From: Pseudomonas putida
GTDB lineage: Bacteria > Pseudomonadota > Gammaproteobacteria > Pseudomonadales > Pseudomonadaceae
Length of the DNA: 64,000 nt
Assembly: GCF_002906855.1 (NCBI RefSeq)
Contig: NZ_MINI01000038.1
Span: forward strand, 124,001 to 188,000
Direction of reading: 5' to 3'
Shown: in pieces, positions 51,785 through 63,584 of the stretch
Numbering within the stretch: the first letter of the stretch is position 1
Layout: the number at the start of each line of letters is the position of its first letter
Position numbers and translations under genes: made by a program
Notes under the pieces: model-generated
Seen by the model: the letters and a program-made list of their open reading frames with translations, nothing else
The model's database searches: none
What the model was told of the DNA's origin: nothing

Positions 51785-52645
51785 ATGGCAGGCGCAAAAG
51801 AGATTCGCAGTAAGATTGCGAGCATCAAAAGCACGCAAAAAATTACCAGCGCCATGGAGAAAGTGGCGGTCAGCAAGATGCGCAAGGCACAAATGCGCAT
51901 GGCTGCTAGCCGTCCTTACGCGGAGCGTATCCGCCAGGTGATCGGTCATCTGGCCAACGCCAACCCGGAATACCGCCACCCGTTCATGATCGAGCGCCCT
52001 GTAAAGCGCGCCGGTTATATCGTGGTGAGCAGTGACCGTGGTCTGTGCGGTGGCTTGAACACCAACCTGTTCAAGGCCCTGGTCAAGGACATGAACGAAA
52101 ACCGCGAACAGGGCGTTGAAATCGACCTGTGCGTGATCGGCAGCAAGGGTGCGACTTTCTTCCGCATCTTTGGCGGCAACGTCGTAGCTGCGATCAGCCA
52201 CCTGGGCGAAGAGCCATCGATCAACGATCTGATCGGCTCCGTCAAAGTGATGCTGGACGCCTACCTGGACGGCCGTATCGATCGCCTCTCGGTGGTTTCG
52301 AACAAGTTCATCAACACCATGACCCAAAAACCGACGGTCGAGCAATTGGTACCGTTGGTGGCAACCCCGGATCAGGATCTCAAGCATCACTGGGATTACC
52401 TGTACGAACCCGACGCAAAAGAGCTGCTGGACGGCTTGATGGTGCGTTACGTGGAGTCGCAGGTATACCAGGCGGTGGTCGAGAACAACGCTGCTGAACA
52501 GGCAGCCCGGATGATCGCCATGAAGAACGCCACAGACAACGCCGGTGATTTGATCAAAGAGCTTCAGTTGATCTACAACAAGGCGCGTCAGGCTGCGATC
52601 ACCCAGGAGATCTCGGAAATCGTCGGCGGCGCTGCCGCGGTTTAA
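51785..52645 (+). CDS. atpG: F0F1 ATP synthase subunit gamma
   Basis: 286 aa central rotor shaft. The N-terminal [20 protein letters not shown] and C-terminal [20 protein letters not shown] helices form the shaft. Confidence 0.97.
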   Translation: MAGAKEIRSKIASIKSTQKITSAMEKVAVSKMRKAQMRMAASRPYAERIRQVIGHLANANPEYRHPFMIERPVKRAGYIVVSSDRGLCGGLNTNLFKALVKDMNENREQGVEIDLCVIGSKGATFFRIFGGNVVAAISHLGEEPSINDLIGSVKVMLDAYLDGRIDRLSVVSNKFINTMTQKPTVEQLVPLVATPDQDLKHHWDYLYEPDAKELLDGLMVRYVESQVYQAVVENNAAEQAARMIAMKNATDNAGDLIKELQLIYNKARQAAITQEISEIVGGAAAV

Positions 52646-54049
<1,404 letters not shown>

Positions 54050-54054
54050 TCCCG

Positions 54055-54072
54055 GCGCCCCGCAAGGGGCGC
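54055..54072 (+). other. Intercistronic hairpin atpD-atpC
   Basis: A 7-bp perfect stem GCGCCCC / GGGGCGC with GCAA tetraloop, a very stable GNRA type. No T-run. Confidence 0.7.
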
Positions 54073-54093
54073 TAATCAGGTTGAGGCAAGCAG

Positions 54094-54513
54094 ATGGCTA
54101 TGACAGTCCATTGCGATATCGTCAGCGCGGAAGGGGAAATCTTCTCCGGCCTGGTCGAGATGGTAGTAGCGCACGGCAACCTGGGCGATCTTGGTATCGC
54201 TCCAGGCCACGCCCCGCTGATCACCAATCTCAAGCCGGGTCCGATCACGCTGACCAAGCAAGGTGGCGATCGTGAGGTGTTCTACATCTCCGGTGGCTTC
54301 CTCGAAGTGCAGCCGAACATGGTCAAGGTTCTTGCCGACACCGTACAGCGCGCTGCCGACCTGGACGAAGCTCAGGCTCAGGAAGCCCTCAAGGCTGCTG
54401 AGAACGCCCTGAATGCGAAAAGTGCGGACTTCGACTATGGTGCTGCTGCCGCACGCCTGGCCGAGGCTGCAGCTCAGCTGCGTACCGTCCAGCAAATGCG
54501 CAAGGGCAAGTAA
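54094..54513 (+). CDS. atpC: F0F1 ATP synthase subunit epsilon
   Basis: 139 aa. N-terminal beta sandwich ([30 protein letters not shown]) and a C-terminal helical hairpin that can inhibit ATP hydrolysis. Last gene of the operon. Confidence 0.96.
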   Translation: MAMTVHCDIVSAEGEIFSGLVEMVVAHGNLGDLGIAPGHAPLITNLKPGPITLTKQGGDREVFYISGGFLEVQPNMVKVLADTVQRAADLDEAQAQEALKAAENALNAKSADFDYGAAAARLAEAAAQLRTVQQMRKGK

Positions 54514-54550
54514 TCCGGTTCAGGCCGTATACTTCCGTTGCGATTGAGTT

Positions 54551-54580
54551 AAAGGGTAGCCTCGGCTACCCTTTTTCTTT
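54551..54580 (+). terminator. atp operon terminator
   Basis: AAAGGGTAGCC / GGCTACCCTTTTTCTTT hairpin, 38 nt after atpC. Confidence 0.9.
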
Positions 54581-54633
54581 TTCTGAATTCCCCTCTTCGG
54601 TCATCCCTGACCGCCTGGATTGGTAGCCAGTCA

Positions 54634-56001
54634 ATGTCCCTTGATATCGTTATTCTCGCCGCCGGCCAAGGCACCCGCATGCGTTCGGCGCTGCCCAAGG
54701 TACTGCACCCGGTAGCCGGCAATTCCATGCTCGGCCACGTTATCCACAGCGCGCGCCAGCTTCAGCCCCAAGGCATCCACGTGGTCATCGGCCACGGTGC
54801 TGAGCTGGTACGTGAGCGCTTGGCAGCCGATGACCTGAATTTCGTCATGCAGGACAAGCAGCTAGGCACTGGCCATGCCGTTGCGCAGGCATTGCCGGCG
54901 ATCACCGCCGACACGGTGCTGGTGCTTTATGGCGATGTACCGCTGATCGAACTGGAAACCCTGCAGCGCCTGTTGGCCAAGGTCAGCGACAAGCAGCTTG
55001 GCCTGCTCACCGTGACCCTGCAGGACCCGACCGGCTATGGCCGCATCGTGCGTAATGGTGAAGGACAGGTGACCGCTATCGTCGAGCACAAGGACGCCAG
55101 CGAAGCACAGAAGGCGATCAAGGAAGGCAACACTGGCATCCTGGCCATGCCGGCCGCGCGCCTGGCTGACTGGATGGGTCGCCTATCGAACAACAATGCT
55201 CAGGGCGAGTACTACCTCACTGACATCATCGCCATGGCGGTGGCCGACGGTCTGGTGGTTGCCACCGAACAGCCGCACGACCCGATGGAAGTGCAGGGCG
55301 CCAATGACCGTCGCCAGCTGTCGGAACTCGAGCGCCATTACCAGCTGCGCGAAGGCCGCCGGCTGATGGCCCAGGGTGTCACCTTGCGCGACCCTGCACG
55401 CTTCGATGTACGTGGCGAAGTGACCGTTGGTCGCGACGTGCTGATCGATATCAACGTGATCCTCGAAGGCAAGGTGGTCATCGAGGACGACGTGCAGATC
55501 GGCCCTAACTGCGTGATTAAAGACAGCACTTTGCGCAAGGGCGCGATCATCAAGGCCAACACTCACCTCGACGGCGCGGTGATGGGCGAGGGCAGCGATG
55601 CTGGCCCGTTCGCCCGCCTGCGTCCGGGCAGCGTGCTGGAAGCCAAGGCCCATGTGGGTAACTTCGTCGAACTGAAAAATGCCCACCTGGGTGAAGGGGC
55701 CAAGGCCGGTCACCTGACCTACCTGGGCGATGCCGAGATCGGTGCACGCACCAACATCGGTGCCGGTACCATCACCTGTAACTACGATGGTGCCAACAAG
55801 TTCAAGACCGTGATGGGGGAGGACGTGTTCATCGGCTCAAACAACTCCCTCGTGGCACCTGTGGAAATCAAGGCCGGTGCAACTACGGCAGCCGGTTCGA
55901 CCATCACTCAGGCCGTCGAAGCCGGTGACCTTGCCGTGGCGCGTGCGCGTCAGCGCAACATCTCGGGCTGGAAGCGGCCGGAGAAGATCAAGAAAAGCTG
56001 A
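54634..56001 (+). CDS. glmU: Bifunctional GlmU (UDP-GlcNAc pyrophosphorylase / GlcN-1-P acetyltransferase)
   Basis: 455 aa. The N-terminal uridyltransferase has [19 protein letters not shown]. The C-terminal left-handed beta-helix acetyltransferase has repeated hexapeptides and [15 protein letters not shown]. It makes UDP-GlcNAc for peptidoglycan and LPS. With glmS nearby it supplies the amino-sugar pathway. Confidence 0.97.
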   Translation: MSLDIVILAAGQGTRMRSALPKVLHPVAGNSMLGHVIHSARQLQPQGIHVVIGHGAELVRERLAADDLNFVMQDKQLGTGHAVAQALPAITADTVLVLYGDVPLIELETLQRLLAKVSDKQLGLLTVTLQDPTGYGRIVRNGEGQVTAIVEHKDASEAQKAIKEGNTGILAMPAARLADWMGRLSNNNAQGEYYLTDIIAMAVADGLVVATEQPHDPMEVQGANDRRQLSELERHYQLREGRRLMAQGVTLRDPARFDVRGEVTVGRDVLIDINVILEGKVVIEDDVQIGPNCVIKDSTLRKGAIIKANTHLDGAVMGEGSDAGPFARLRPGSVLEAKAHVGNFVELKNAHLGEGAKAGHLTYLGDAEIGARTNIGAGTITCNYDGANKFKTVMGEDVFIGSNNSLVAPVEIKAGATTAAGSTITQAVEAGDLAVARARQRNISGWKRPEKIKKS

Positions 56002-56024
56002 GTTATACACAGCCATTTCTATCG

Positions 56025-56060
56025 AAAGCCGACCTATGTGAATAAGTCGGCTTTTTTATT
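56025..56060 (+). terminator. glmU terminator
   Basis: AAAGCCGAC / GTCGGCTTTTTT stem with a 12-nt loop, 24 nt after the stop. Confidence 0.85.
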
Positions 56061-56165
56061 GGCCCAGGCGGCGAGTGGTCAGGAAAATTTATCCACACCT
56101 TGACGAACCGGTCATCTTAGGTTTTGATTGCAACCATTATCTTTCGAATCGAAACTTAACCGCCC

Positions 56166-56942
56166 ATGTCGAAACGTAACACCCCCCAGCGGCGTCACAA
56201 CATCCTGGCCCTGCTCAGCGAGCAAGGCGAAGTGAGCGTGGATGCCTTGGCCAAGCGTTTCGAAACGTCGGAAGTGACTATTCGCAAGGACCTTGCCGCG
56301 CTGGAGGCCAACGGCCTGCTGCTGCGCCGCTACGGCGGTGCGGTGCCAGTCCCGCAGGAGATGCTCAGCGAACCTGCGCAACCGGTCTCTGCCTACAAGA
56401 AGGCTATCGCCCGTGCAGCGGTTGGCCGTATCCGCGAGCATGCGCGGATCATCATCGACAGCGGCAGCACCACCGCCGCCATGATCCCGGAACTGGGCCG
56501 CCAGCCCGGCTTGGTGGTGATGACCAACTCGTTGAATGTGGCCCGCGCCATCAGCGAGATCGAGCACGAACCGGTGCTGCTGATGACCGGCGGTACATGG
56601 GACCCGCATTCGGAGTCGTTCCAGGGCCAGGTCGCCGAGCAGGTACTACGCTCTTACGATTTCGACCAGCTGTTCATTGGTGCCGATGGCATCGACCTGC
56701 AGCGCGGCACCACCACCTTCAATGAGCTCCTTGGCTTGAGCCGAGTGATGGCCGAGGTGGCCCGGGAAGTGATCGTGATGGTCGAGTCCGACAAGGTCGG
56801 GCGCAAGATCCCCAATCTCGAGCTGCCCTGGGGCAGCGTGCACACCCTTATTACAGACGAACGCCTGCCCGCAGCGGCACGCGAACAGATTCAAGCCCGC
56901 GGCATCAACCTGATCTGCGCCGCGATCAGCCAGGAGCAATAA
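56166..56942 (+). CDS. DeoR-family transcriptional regulator
   Basis: 258 aa. N-terminal DeoR HTH ([20 protein letters not shown], then [19 protein letters not shown]) and a sugar-phosphate-binding domain with [15 protein letters not shown] and [11 protein letters not shown]. It lies 2 nt before glmS and probably regulates glmS or glmUS in response to an amino-sugar phosphate; this is inferred from position. Confidence 0.9.
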   Translation: MSKRNTPQRRHNILALLSEQGEVSVDALAKRFETSEVTIRKDLAALEANGLLLRRYGGAVPVPQEMLSEPAQPVSAYKKAIARAAVGRIREHARIIIDSGSTTAAMIPELGRQPGLVVMTNSLNVARAISEIEHEPVLLMTGGTWDPHSESFQGQVAEQVLRSYDFDQLFIGADGIDLQRGTTTFNELLGLSRVMAEVAREVIVMVESDKVGRKIPNLELPWGSVHTLITDERLPAAAREQIQARGINLICAAISQEQ

Positions 56943-56944
56943 CC

Positions 56945-58780
56945 ATGTGTGGAATCGTTGGTGCCGTAGCCGAGCGCAACATCACTGCCATTCTCATCGA
57001 AGGCCTCAAGCGTCTTGAGTACCGTGGGTACGACAGTGCCGGCCTGGCCGTCTACACCCAGCAGGGCGAACTGCAGCGCCGCCGTCGCATCGGCAAGGTC
57101 GCCGAACTGGAGGCGGCTGTTGCTGCCGAGCCGCTGAACGGTCAGCTGGGCATCGCCCATACCCGTTGGGCCACCCATGGTGCACCGACCGAAGGCAATG
57201 CTCACCCGCATTTCTCCGGTAGCGAAGTGGCCGTTGTTCACAACGGCATCATCGAGAACCACGAAGAGCTGCGTGAAGAACTCAAAGGCTTGGGTTATGT
57301 CTTCACCTCGCAGACCGATACCGAAGTTATCGTGCATCTGATCCACCACACCCTGAAGACCATTCCGGACCTGGCCGATGCGCTGAAATCCGCAGTTAAG
57401 CGCCTGCACGGAGCCTATGGCCTGGCACTGATCAGCGTGAAACAGCCTGACCGCCTGGTCGCCGCGCGCAGCGGTAGCCCACTGGTGATCGGCCTGGGCC
57501 ATGGCGAGAACTTCCTGGCTTCCGACCAATTGGCCCTGCGCCAGGTCACCGACCGCTTCATGTACCTGGAAGAAGGCGACATTGCCGAGATCCGCCGCGA
57601 CCAGGTGAAGATCTGGGACCAGGCTGGCAAGCCGGTACAGCGTGAAACCGTGAGATACCACGAAGGCACCGAAGCCGCCGACAAAGGCGCCTATCGCCAC
57701 TTCATGCTCAAAGAGATCCATGAGCAGCCGACCGTGGTCCAGCGCACCCTGGAAGGCCGCTTGGGCAAGGACCACGTGATGGTCCAGGCTTTCGGCCCGC
57801 AGGCTGCCGAGCTGTTCGCCAAAGTGCGCAACGTGCAGATCGTCGCCTGCGGTACCAGCTACCACGCCGGCATGGTCGCCCGTTACTGGCTGGAAAGCCT
57901 GGCTGGCATTCCTTGCCAGGTCGAAGTGGCCAGCGAGTTCCGTTATCGCAAGGTGGTGGTGCAGCCAGACACCCTGTTCGTCTCGATCTCCCAGTCCGGC
58001 GAAACCGCCGACACCCTTGCCGCCCTGCGCAATGCGAAGGAACTGGGTTTCCTCGGTAGCCTGGCCATTTGCAACGTCGGCATCAGCTCGTTGGTACGTG
58101 AGTCCGATCTGACCCTGCTGACCCTGGCTGGCCCGGAAATCGGCGTGGCTTCGACCAAGGCCTTCACCACTCAGCTGGTTTCGCTGATGCTGCTGACCCT
58201 GGCCCTGGGCCAGGTGCGTGGCACCCTCGAAGCGGGTGTCGAAGCCGGGTTGGTGGAAGAGCTGCGCCGCCTGCCAGCGCGCCTGGGCGAGGCCCTGGCC
58301 ATGGACAGCACCGTGGAGAAAACCGCCGAGCTGTTCGCCGACAAGCATCACACCCTGTTCCTCGGCCGTGGTGCGCAGTACCCGGTGGCCATGGAAGGTG
58401 CGCTGAAGCTCAAGGAAATTTCCTATATCCACGCCGAAGCCTACCCGGCCGGTGAGCTCAAGCACGGCCCGCTGGCGTTGGTGGACAGCGACATGCCAGT
58501 GGTGACCGTGGCGCCGAACAACGAACTGCTGGAGAAGCTCAAGTCCAACCTGCAGGAAGTGCGTGCCCGTGGTGGCGAGCTGGTGGTGTTCGCCGACGAG
58601 AACGCCGGCATGAGCAACGGCGAAGGCACCCACGTGATCAAGGTGCCGCATATTGCTGACGAGCTGGCGCCGATCCTCTACACCATCCCGCTGCAGCTGC
58701 TGTCGTACTACGTGGCCGTGCTCAAGGGTACTGATGTCGACCAGCCGCGCAACCTGGCGAAGTCGGTGACGGTGGAGTAA
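56945..58780 (+). CDS. glmS: Glucosamine-6-phosphate synthase GlmS
   Basis: 611 aa. N-terminal glutaminase with the nucleophile Cys right after Met (MCGIVGAV), two SIS isomerase domains ([39 protein letters not shown]) and the conserved end NLAKSVTVE. It converts fructose-6-P plus glutamine to glucosamine-6-P. The last ~36 bp are the recognition part of attTn7, and a Tn7-like element follows. Confidence 0.98.
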   Translation: MCGIVGAVAERNITAILIEGLKRLEYRGYDSAGLAVYTQQGELQRRRRIGKVAELEAAVAAEPLNGQLGIAHTRWATHGAPTEGNAHPHFSGSEVAVVHNGIIENHEELREELKGLGYVFTSQTDTEVIVHLIHHTLKTIPDLADALKSAVKRLHGAYGLALISVKQPDRLVAARSGSPLVIGLGHGENFLASDQLALRQVTDRFMYLEEGDIAEIRRDQVKIWDQAGKPVQRETVRYHEGTEAADKGAYRHFMLKEIHEQPTVVQRTLEGRLGKDHVMVQAFGPQAAELFAKVRNVQIVACGTSYHAGMVARYWLESLAGIPCQVEVASEFRYRKVVVQPDTLFVSISQSGETADTLAALRNAKELGFLGSLAICNVGISSLVRESDLTLLTLAGPEIGVASTKAFTTQLVSLMLLTLALGQVRGTLEAGVEAGLVEELRRLPARLGEALAMDSTVEKTAELFADKHHTLFLGRGAQYPVAMEGALKLKEISYIHAEAYPAGELKHGPLALVDSDMPVVTVAPNNELLEKLKSNLQEVRARGGELVVFADENAGMSNGEGTHVIKVPHIADELAPILYTIPLQLLSYYVAVLKGTDVDQPRNLAKSVTVE

Positions 58781-58804
58781 GCGTTTTTCTATCTGCAAGA
58801 ACGT
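58745..58804 (+). other. attTn7: attTn7 with occupied insertion point
   Basis: The glmS end (coding NLAKSVTVE) is the TnsD recognition region in Tn7. The element's terminal TGTG starts at 58805, 25 nt after the last stop base. The preceding five bases AACGT are the expected position of the target duplication; the other copy is outside the window. Confidence 0.8.
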
Positions 58805-58817
58805 TGTGTTTTTGAAT

Positions 58818-58874
58818 AATAAAGTTTGTCACAAAACAATAAAGGTTGTCACAACGTAATAAAGGTTGTCACAA
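58818..58874 (+). repeat. Three TnsB-binding-type direct repeats
   Basis: AATAAAGTTTGTCACAA at 58818, and AATAAAGGTTGTCACAA at 58838 and 58858: a strict 20-bp period. A GTGACAA half in inverted orientation is at 58924. They correspond in place to the TnsB sites in Tn7 ends. Confidence 0.85.
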
Positions 58875-59040
58875 GGCTGGCTTCGACCGCACATCGGACC
58901 GGAGCCAAGCCCTGGAGATTCGGGTGACAATCCCCTACGCATCGCTGTGACTGTTGTCCTGGCTGAGCCCGCTCTCTGGCGTGTCCTCATTGCACGCCAG
59001 CCGTCCTCGTCCTCGTCCTAGTCGAGCGGATCGCCCAATC

Positions 59041-59955
59041 ATGAGCGTCTCGAACATGGCATCTGTGCCCATAGCTCCGGTCAAGGCTGCGCATCGCTTG
59101 CTGATGACCCAGTCAAAAATAGATAAAAAAATTCAATCGGGTCGTGGAAATGGAGTGAGAGATTCCTATAAACCGTGGATCCAGGTGTGGGATATCAAAT
59201 CAAAGGGTGTCTCTCATATGATCGCGGGAGTAAAAATTCATCGCACTCACCACCTGCTGTCCAATGCAGAGCGAGATTACCTCACCATTCTTGAGCATGA
59301 TGCCTCGATCATCGATATCCGAGAGCAGTATCCCCTGTTGACACAGGCTGAGACCCAAGCAATTGCCTCAAGCATTAACTGTCGACACCCTGTATATCCT
59401 GGCACGCAAACACCTGTCGTTATGACGACGGACTTCCTCATTACCTTTGTGGATACCTCTGGCGAAGCCCGGCTAGCCGCTCGCTCAGTGAAATATCGAA
59501 AGGAATTAGAGCAGGCTGATCTTCATGCTCGGAATCGAATAGCTGAAAAGCTAGCCATTGAAAAAAAATACTGGTCAATAAGGGGCGTTGACTGGAAGCT
59601 GGTTTTGCACGAAAACCTCCCGAAGACAAAAATAGCAAACCTCAGAATTCTCAGGACGTACGCCAGTATCCATCCCTCGTTGCCGACAGAGAAGAATATC
59701 GACAACTTGCTTGAATACATCGAGGGAACAAAGACTGATCAAATACCGCTAAAAGTTCTTTTGGAGAAGGCGTCTCGTGACCTATACATTGAGTATATGG
59801 GCATAAAGCGTCTCTTCCATCACCTGCTATGGATCGGTCGTTTAGAGTCTGATCTTACCTCGAAAGTAATAAGCTTGTCGCAGCCGTTGCACGTATGGCC
59901 GAGCCACAGGTCAGCGGCTTTGTCTCCGCCAACCGAGATTTCCCATCATGCTTGA
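59041..59955 (+). CDS. tnsA: TnsA-type endonuclease (attTn7 element)
   Basis: About 304 aa. Catalytic residues by position: Glu77 (SNAERDYLTILEHD), Asp131 (MTTDFLITF) and Ser149-Val-Lys151 (Gln-x-Lys in Tn7). Tn7 TnsA-like IDIREQYPLL is present. The C-terminal half is the helical TnsC/DNA-contact domain. The ATG at 59041 is chosen; an in-frame TTG at 58954 would add 29 Pro/Arg-rich residues. It overlaps tnsB by 8 nt. Confidence 0.88.
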   Translation: MSVSNMASVPIAPVKAAHRLLMTQSKIDKKIQSGRGNGVRDSYKPWIQVWDIKSKGVSHMIAGVKIHRTHHLLSNAERDYLTILEHDASIIDIREQYPLLTQAETQAIASSINCRHPVYPGTQTPVVMTTDFLITFVDTSGEARLAARSVKYRKELEQADLHARNRIAEKLAIEKKYWSIRGVDWKLVLHENLPKTKIANLRILRTYASIHPSLPTEKNIDNLLEYIEGTKTDQIPLKVLLEKASRDLYIEYMGIKRLFHHLLWIGRLESDLTSKVISLSQPLHVWPSHRSAALSPPTEISHHA

Positions 59956-62116
59956 TCTTAAGGTAAACAGCATTGTTACGCCTGGCGTAGAACCTAGCCT
60001 ACTAAAAAAAGCGGTTAGGGTATTGGGTATAAATAATGATTCTGTTGTTGTGATTGAGCTGAGTACGAATCCCAGCAAGCCGTGGCCGATTGATAAGTCC
60101 GTTTTGATTGACGATATTGATTCAGGGCGCGCAGTCTTAAGTCAAGAAATGGTCCCTTTACATCTGCTCAGAAGCGATGATGAAATTAGTGAAAATGAAA
60201 AAGCTAGCCGTAATCGAAATTGGAACCTTCTAAGGGGTTTAGTAGAAGATCGCTCCGCCTTGGAAATTCTTGGGCCGGGATTCGGAGGGCTTGTTGCTAG
60301 GCATGCCTTAGAGACAGGAGTAGAGCGTAAGCAGATATACCGGCTCCTATACCGCTACTGGAGCATGGGTCAAACGCCTAACGCGTTTCTTTGGAACACT
60401 AGCGCTTGCGGTGGTCGAGGGAAGAAAAAGGATCGATCCTCAGGCATTATCCCCGGTAGGCCGCGTAAGTATCTTGGTGTTGTTGTCAATGATGATGGGG
60501 CCATCACGCTTGAGCAGCGCCATCTCTCTCATATCCGTTTGGCTTACGGGCGGGTCGCCAGCGGCAAATGTGGCACCCTTAAAGATGCCCATAAGTGGAT
60601 GTTAAACAAATTTTATAGAGAGACTCTCCCAGATGGCTCGAAAGGAAATATTGTACGCGGCAGTTACCCGACTACTACCCAGCTTAGATATCACGGTAAA
60701 CTGTTTTTCGATGATCTTTATAAGCTTAAGGTGCGTGGCGGTTCTGTCCGATACAACAAGGATCATCGTGCTATCGTTGGTTCAGCGTCCCAAGGCCTGA
60801 TGGGGGCAGCCCACCGATACGAGATAGATTCAACCATCGCTGATGTCTATTTAGTGCATCGCGTTAACAGGCTATGGCTCATTGGGCGCCCCATACTTTA
60901 TGTGGTTGTCGATACCTATACTAGAATGATTGTAGGGATTCACGTGGGCCTTGAGGGACCCAGCTGGAACGGGGCTCGACACGCGATATACAACGCTTGC
61001 ACCCCAAAGGTTGAATTTTGCAAGCGATACAATGTTGATATCGATGAGGCGGACTGGCCATGCTCGCACCTGCCAGTCGAAATTGTTGCTGACCGGGCTG
61101 AGCTTCTAAGCGAGGCAGGGGCAACGCTATCGCAAAGCTTGGGGCTAGCGGTGGAAATTTTGCCTCCCTTCAGGCCTGATTGGAAAGGGATCATTGAGAG
61201 CCGCTTCCGTCTCATCAATGAACACCTCGACTTGAAATTTATTCCAGGCGGTGTGGATGCTCGCAAGATGGAGCGTGGCGATAGGGACTACCAACTCGAT
61301 GCGGTTTTGGATATCGACGAGTTCACCGAAATGGTTATTGTAGGAGTCTTGGCGCACAATAAAAGCCTACGAATACCACACCTTTTAAATCGCGAGATGA
61401 TTGCTGACGGTGTAGAAGCCACGCCTATTGCAGTTTGGAAATGGTCGAAGGCTAATAGCCCAATCAATTCAAAAGTAGTATCTCCGGCTGAGTTAAAAAT
61501 TGCCTTATTGCCATCTCAGGAGTGTCGTATCAGTCGAGGCGGTATTGTTTTCCAAGGAGTACAGTATACATGTCAAACAGCATTGCGTGAGGAGTGGTTG
61601 GAGCGCTCGCATAACCTGCGGACGAAATATGTTCGAGTATTCTATGATCCTAACTCTATTGAAAACTGTTGGATCAAGTCCGAAGCAGGTTTTGAGGCTT
61701 TAACTATTGTACCGCACCAAAGACAGAAATATGGTGGACTCCGTATGGAGGAGGTTCTTGATATGATCCATGTCTTGAACCAGGTTTCGCCTGATGCCCG
61801 TTACGACAGTGATAATACTGCGGCGCTGGTAAGGGGACGACAAGAGGAAATCCTTGACCGGGCCAAATCCAAACGTGCCGCACAGGGTGACCCGAAATCG
61901 AATGCAGATTTCAAGCGGGACAAACGTGCCAAGCGTGCTATCGAAGCTCAGACCGAGCGCGACTCCCATACCGCTGATCTGAATCAGCTACGCGTTGTGG
62001 ATAACACGTCTCCTGTGGCAGAGAATTCTAAGCTAGTCACCGGCAGGCCCAGTTCCGCGAGAAGTGCGGCGTTTCTGAAACTAGTGGTCAGCGAGGGAAG
62101 CGAGGCTGAGACATGA
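59948..62116 (+). CDS. tnsB: TnsB-type DDE transposase (attTn7 element)
   Basis: 722 aa, close to Tn7 TnsB (702). Triad Asp294 (YEIDSTIADV), Asp382 (EIVADRAELL) and Glu417 (GIIESRFRLI). N-terminal HTH (ERKQIYRLLYRYWSMG) and a basic C-terminal tail (residues ~650-690, Lys/Arg rich) that likely contacts TnsC. Coupled to tnsC by a 4-nt overlap. Confidence 0.92.
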   Translation: MLDLKVNSIVTPGVEPSLLKKAVRVLGINNDSVVVIELSTNPSKPWPIDKSVLIDDIDSGRAVLSQEMVPLHLLRSDDEISENEKASRNRNWNLLRGLVEDRSALEILGPGFGGLVARHALETGVERKQIYRLLYRYWSMGQTPNAFLWNTSACGGRGKKKDRSSGIIPGRPRKYLGVVVNDDGAITLEQRHLSHIRLAYGRVASGKCGTLKDAHKWMLNKFYRETLPDGSKGNIVRGSYPTTTQLRYHGKLFFDDLYKLKVRGGSVRYNKDHRAIVGSASQGLMGAAHRYEIDSTIADVYLVHRVNRLWLIGRPILYVVVDTYTRMIVGIHVGLEGPSWNGARHAIYNACTPKVEFCKRYNVDIDEADWPCSHLPVEIVADRAELLSEAGATLSQSLGLAVEILPPFRPDWKGIIESRFRLINEHLDLKFIPGGVDARKMERGDRDYQLDAVLDIDEFTEMVIVGVLAHNKSLRIPHLLNREMIADGVEATPIAVWKWSKANSPINSKVVSPAELKIALLPSQECRISRGGIVFQGVQYTCQTALREEWLERSHNLRTKYVRVFYDPNSIENCWIKSEAGFEALTIVPHQRQKYGGLRMEEVLDMIHVLNQVSPDARYDSDNTAALVRGRQEEILDRAKSKRAAQGDPKSNADFKRDKRAKRAIEAQTERDSHTADLNQLRVVDNTSPVAENSKLVTGRPSSARSAAFLKLVVSEGSEAET

Positions 62117-63561
62117 ACGATTTGACCTTCTCCCCCGCAGAATACATTCCTACAGGCATGCCTCTGTACGATGGGAACCCGCTGATCGAATGCTTGCCTA
62201 GAATTCTTTCGGATGTTGACGTGGTTAGGCGCGTTGGGAACCTTCCTCCAAAGCCCGACGAGGCCGAACGAGCGTTGCCCCCGAAGCTTCGCGGCCATGG
62301 GATCAACCGGCTGAAAGATGTTGTGGTTCCATTTGAAATCCACCTGCGTCTTGAAGACCTCTTCAGCCAGTTGATTCGCTACGGATATACGGGCCGCAAT
62401 CCTCTGTTGGCCTCCTCCGTTAGGCATCGGTTGCCTTCCTCAGCGGAAGCCAAAGGCCATGGATTCATGTCTACCGCTGAGACGATGACCCTCATCGGCC
62501 TGAGTGGTATGGGCAAGACCACAGCGCTTAATTCCATAGCAAGGCTTTATCCGCAGGTTATCAGTCACAGCCGATATAAAGACGCGATTCTCATCGAAAC
62601 CCAGGTTGTATGGCTTAAGATTGAGTGCCCGCATGACGGCTCGTTGCGCGGTTTTTGTGCAGCATTCTTCTCCGCCCTGGATGCTGCGTTAGGAGTCGAA
62701 AAATACTCGCGAAGAGGTGGCGCCGCCAACAGCATTAGCGTAATGCTCCAGCACATCAGTCAGCTGTGCAAAACCTTTTTCATCGGTGCTTTAATAATTG
62801 ATGAAATGCAGCATCTTTGCTCGTCGCGGGGTGGGCAGGATCGAGAAAAGTTGCTGAATTTCTTCGTAACTTTATCCAACGATGCGGGCGTTCCGCTTGT
62901 CTATGTAGGGACCAACGCAATGCTTCCGCTATTTTCAGGTGTGCTGCGCAATGCCCGAAGAGCGGCGGGAATGGGGCCAATCGCTTTTGACCGATTCAGC
63001 GAAGACGATCCGTTTTGGGAGCACTTGGTGTCCCAGCTCTGGGCCTATGACTGGACGGCATCCTGCGCTCCCCTGACGAATGAGCTCCTGTCCAAGATCT
63101 ATGATCTCACTCAGGGCAATACAGATTTCTTAGCAAAACTGCTTATGCTTGCGCAGCGCCATGTAATTTGGGAGGGCATCGACACCATTACGCCACTGGT
63201 GCTTCAGCAGGTGTATGACAGTCAAATGAGGCTTTTGCACAAGCCCATCGAGGCCCTACGAAGCGGTGATCCACTTCAGATTGCTGATTTCGAGGACATG
63301 ATGCCTACAAAAGACCAAATCGCCCAAATGATGAGCTACGACTTGGCTCGCCGGGCGGACAGGGCTCATCTTTCGCTACTTACACAAGCCGCGATTACTC
63401 CTCCACCTCTAGCCGAAGATAAATCGGTTCCGAAGGCTCCAAATCGTACGGTCGTACCGGTTGCTGATGGCGCGTTAGATAACGTGCATTTTTCGAAGCA
63501 CGAAGACCTCCAGGATCAGCTCGAACAGCGCGGCTGGGTGGATAGAGATTCTTCCTGGTGA
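62113..63561 (+). CDS. tnsC: TnsC-type AAA+ regulator (attTn7 element)
   Basis: 482 aa. Walker A GLSGMGKTT (residues 129-137), Walker B ALIIDEMQHL (Asp230, Glu231), and sensor VYVGTNAM. Extensions on both sides of the AAA+ core are present, as in Tn7 TnsC, and unlike the compact 319-aa version in the other element. Confidence 0.92.
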   Translation: MNDLTFSPAEYIPTGMPLYDGNPLIECLPRILSDVDVVRRVGNLPPKPDEAERALPPKLRGHGINRLKDVVVPFEIHLRLEDLFSQLIRYGYTGRNPLLASSVRHRLPSSAEAKGHGFMSTAETMTLIGLSGMGKTTALNSIARLYPQVISHSRYKDAILIETQVVWLKIECPHDGSLRGFCAAFFSALDAALGVEKYSRRGGAANSISVMLQHISQLCKTFFIGALIIDEMQHLCSSRGGQDREKLLNFFVTLSNDAGVPLVYVGTNAMLPLFSGVLRNARRAAGMGPIAFDRFSEDDPFWEHLVSQLWAYDWTASCAPLTNELLSKIYDLTQGNTDFLAKLLMLAQRHVIWEGIDTITPLVLQQVYDSQMRLLHKPIEALRSGDPLQIADFEDMMPTKDQIAQMMSYDLARRADRAHLSLLTQAAITPPPLAEDKSVPKAPNRTVVPVADGALDNVHFSKHEDLQDQLEQRGWVDRDSSW

Positions 63562-63584
63562 CATGAGGCAGGGAGTTCAGGGTA

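Noticed and set aside
50033..52390. 785-codon frame opposite atpA/atpG/atpH
   Set aside because: It crosses several conserved ATP synthase genes and reads as low-complexity Val/His/Gln/Gly antisense protein; codon-bias artefact.
56891..58798. 635-codon frame opposite glmS
   Set aside because: Shadow of glmS with no independent support.
58818..58874. Possible CRISPR-like array (three regular repeats)
   Set aside because: Repeats are 17 bp with 3-bp gaps, far too short for spacers, and located at a transposon end where transposase sites are expected.
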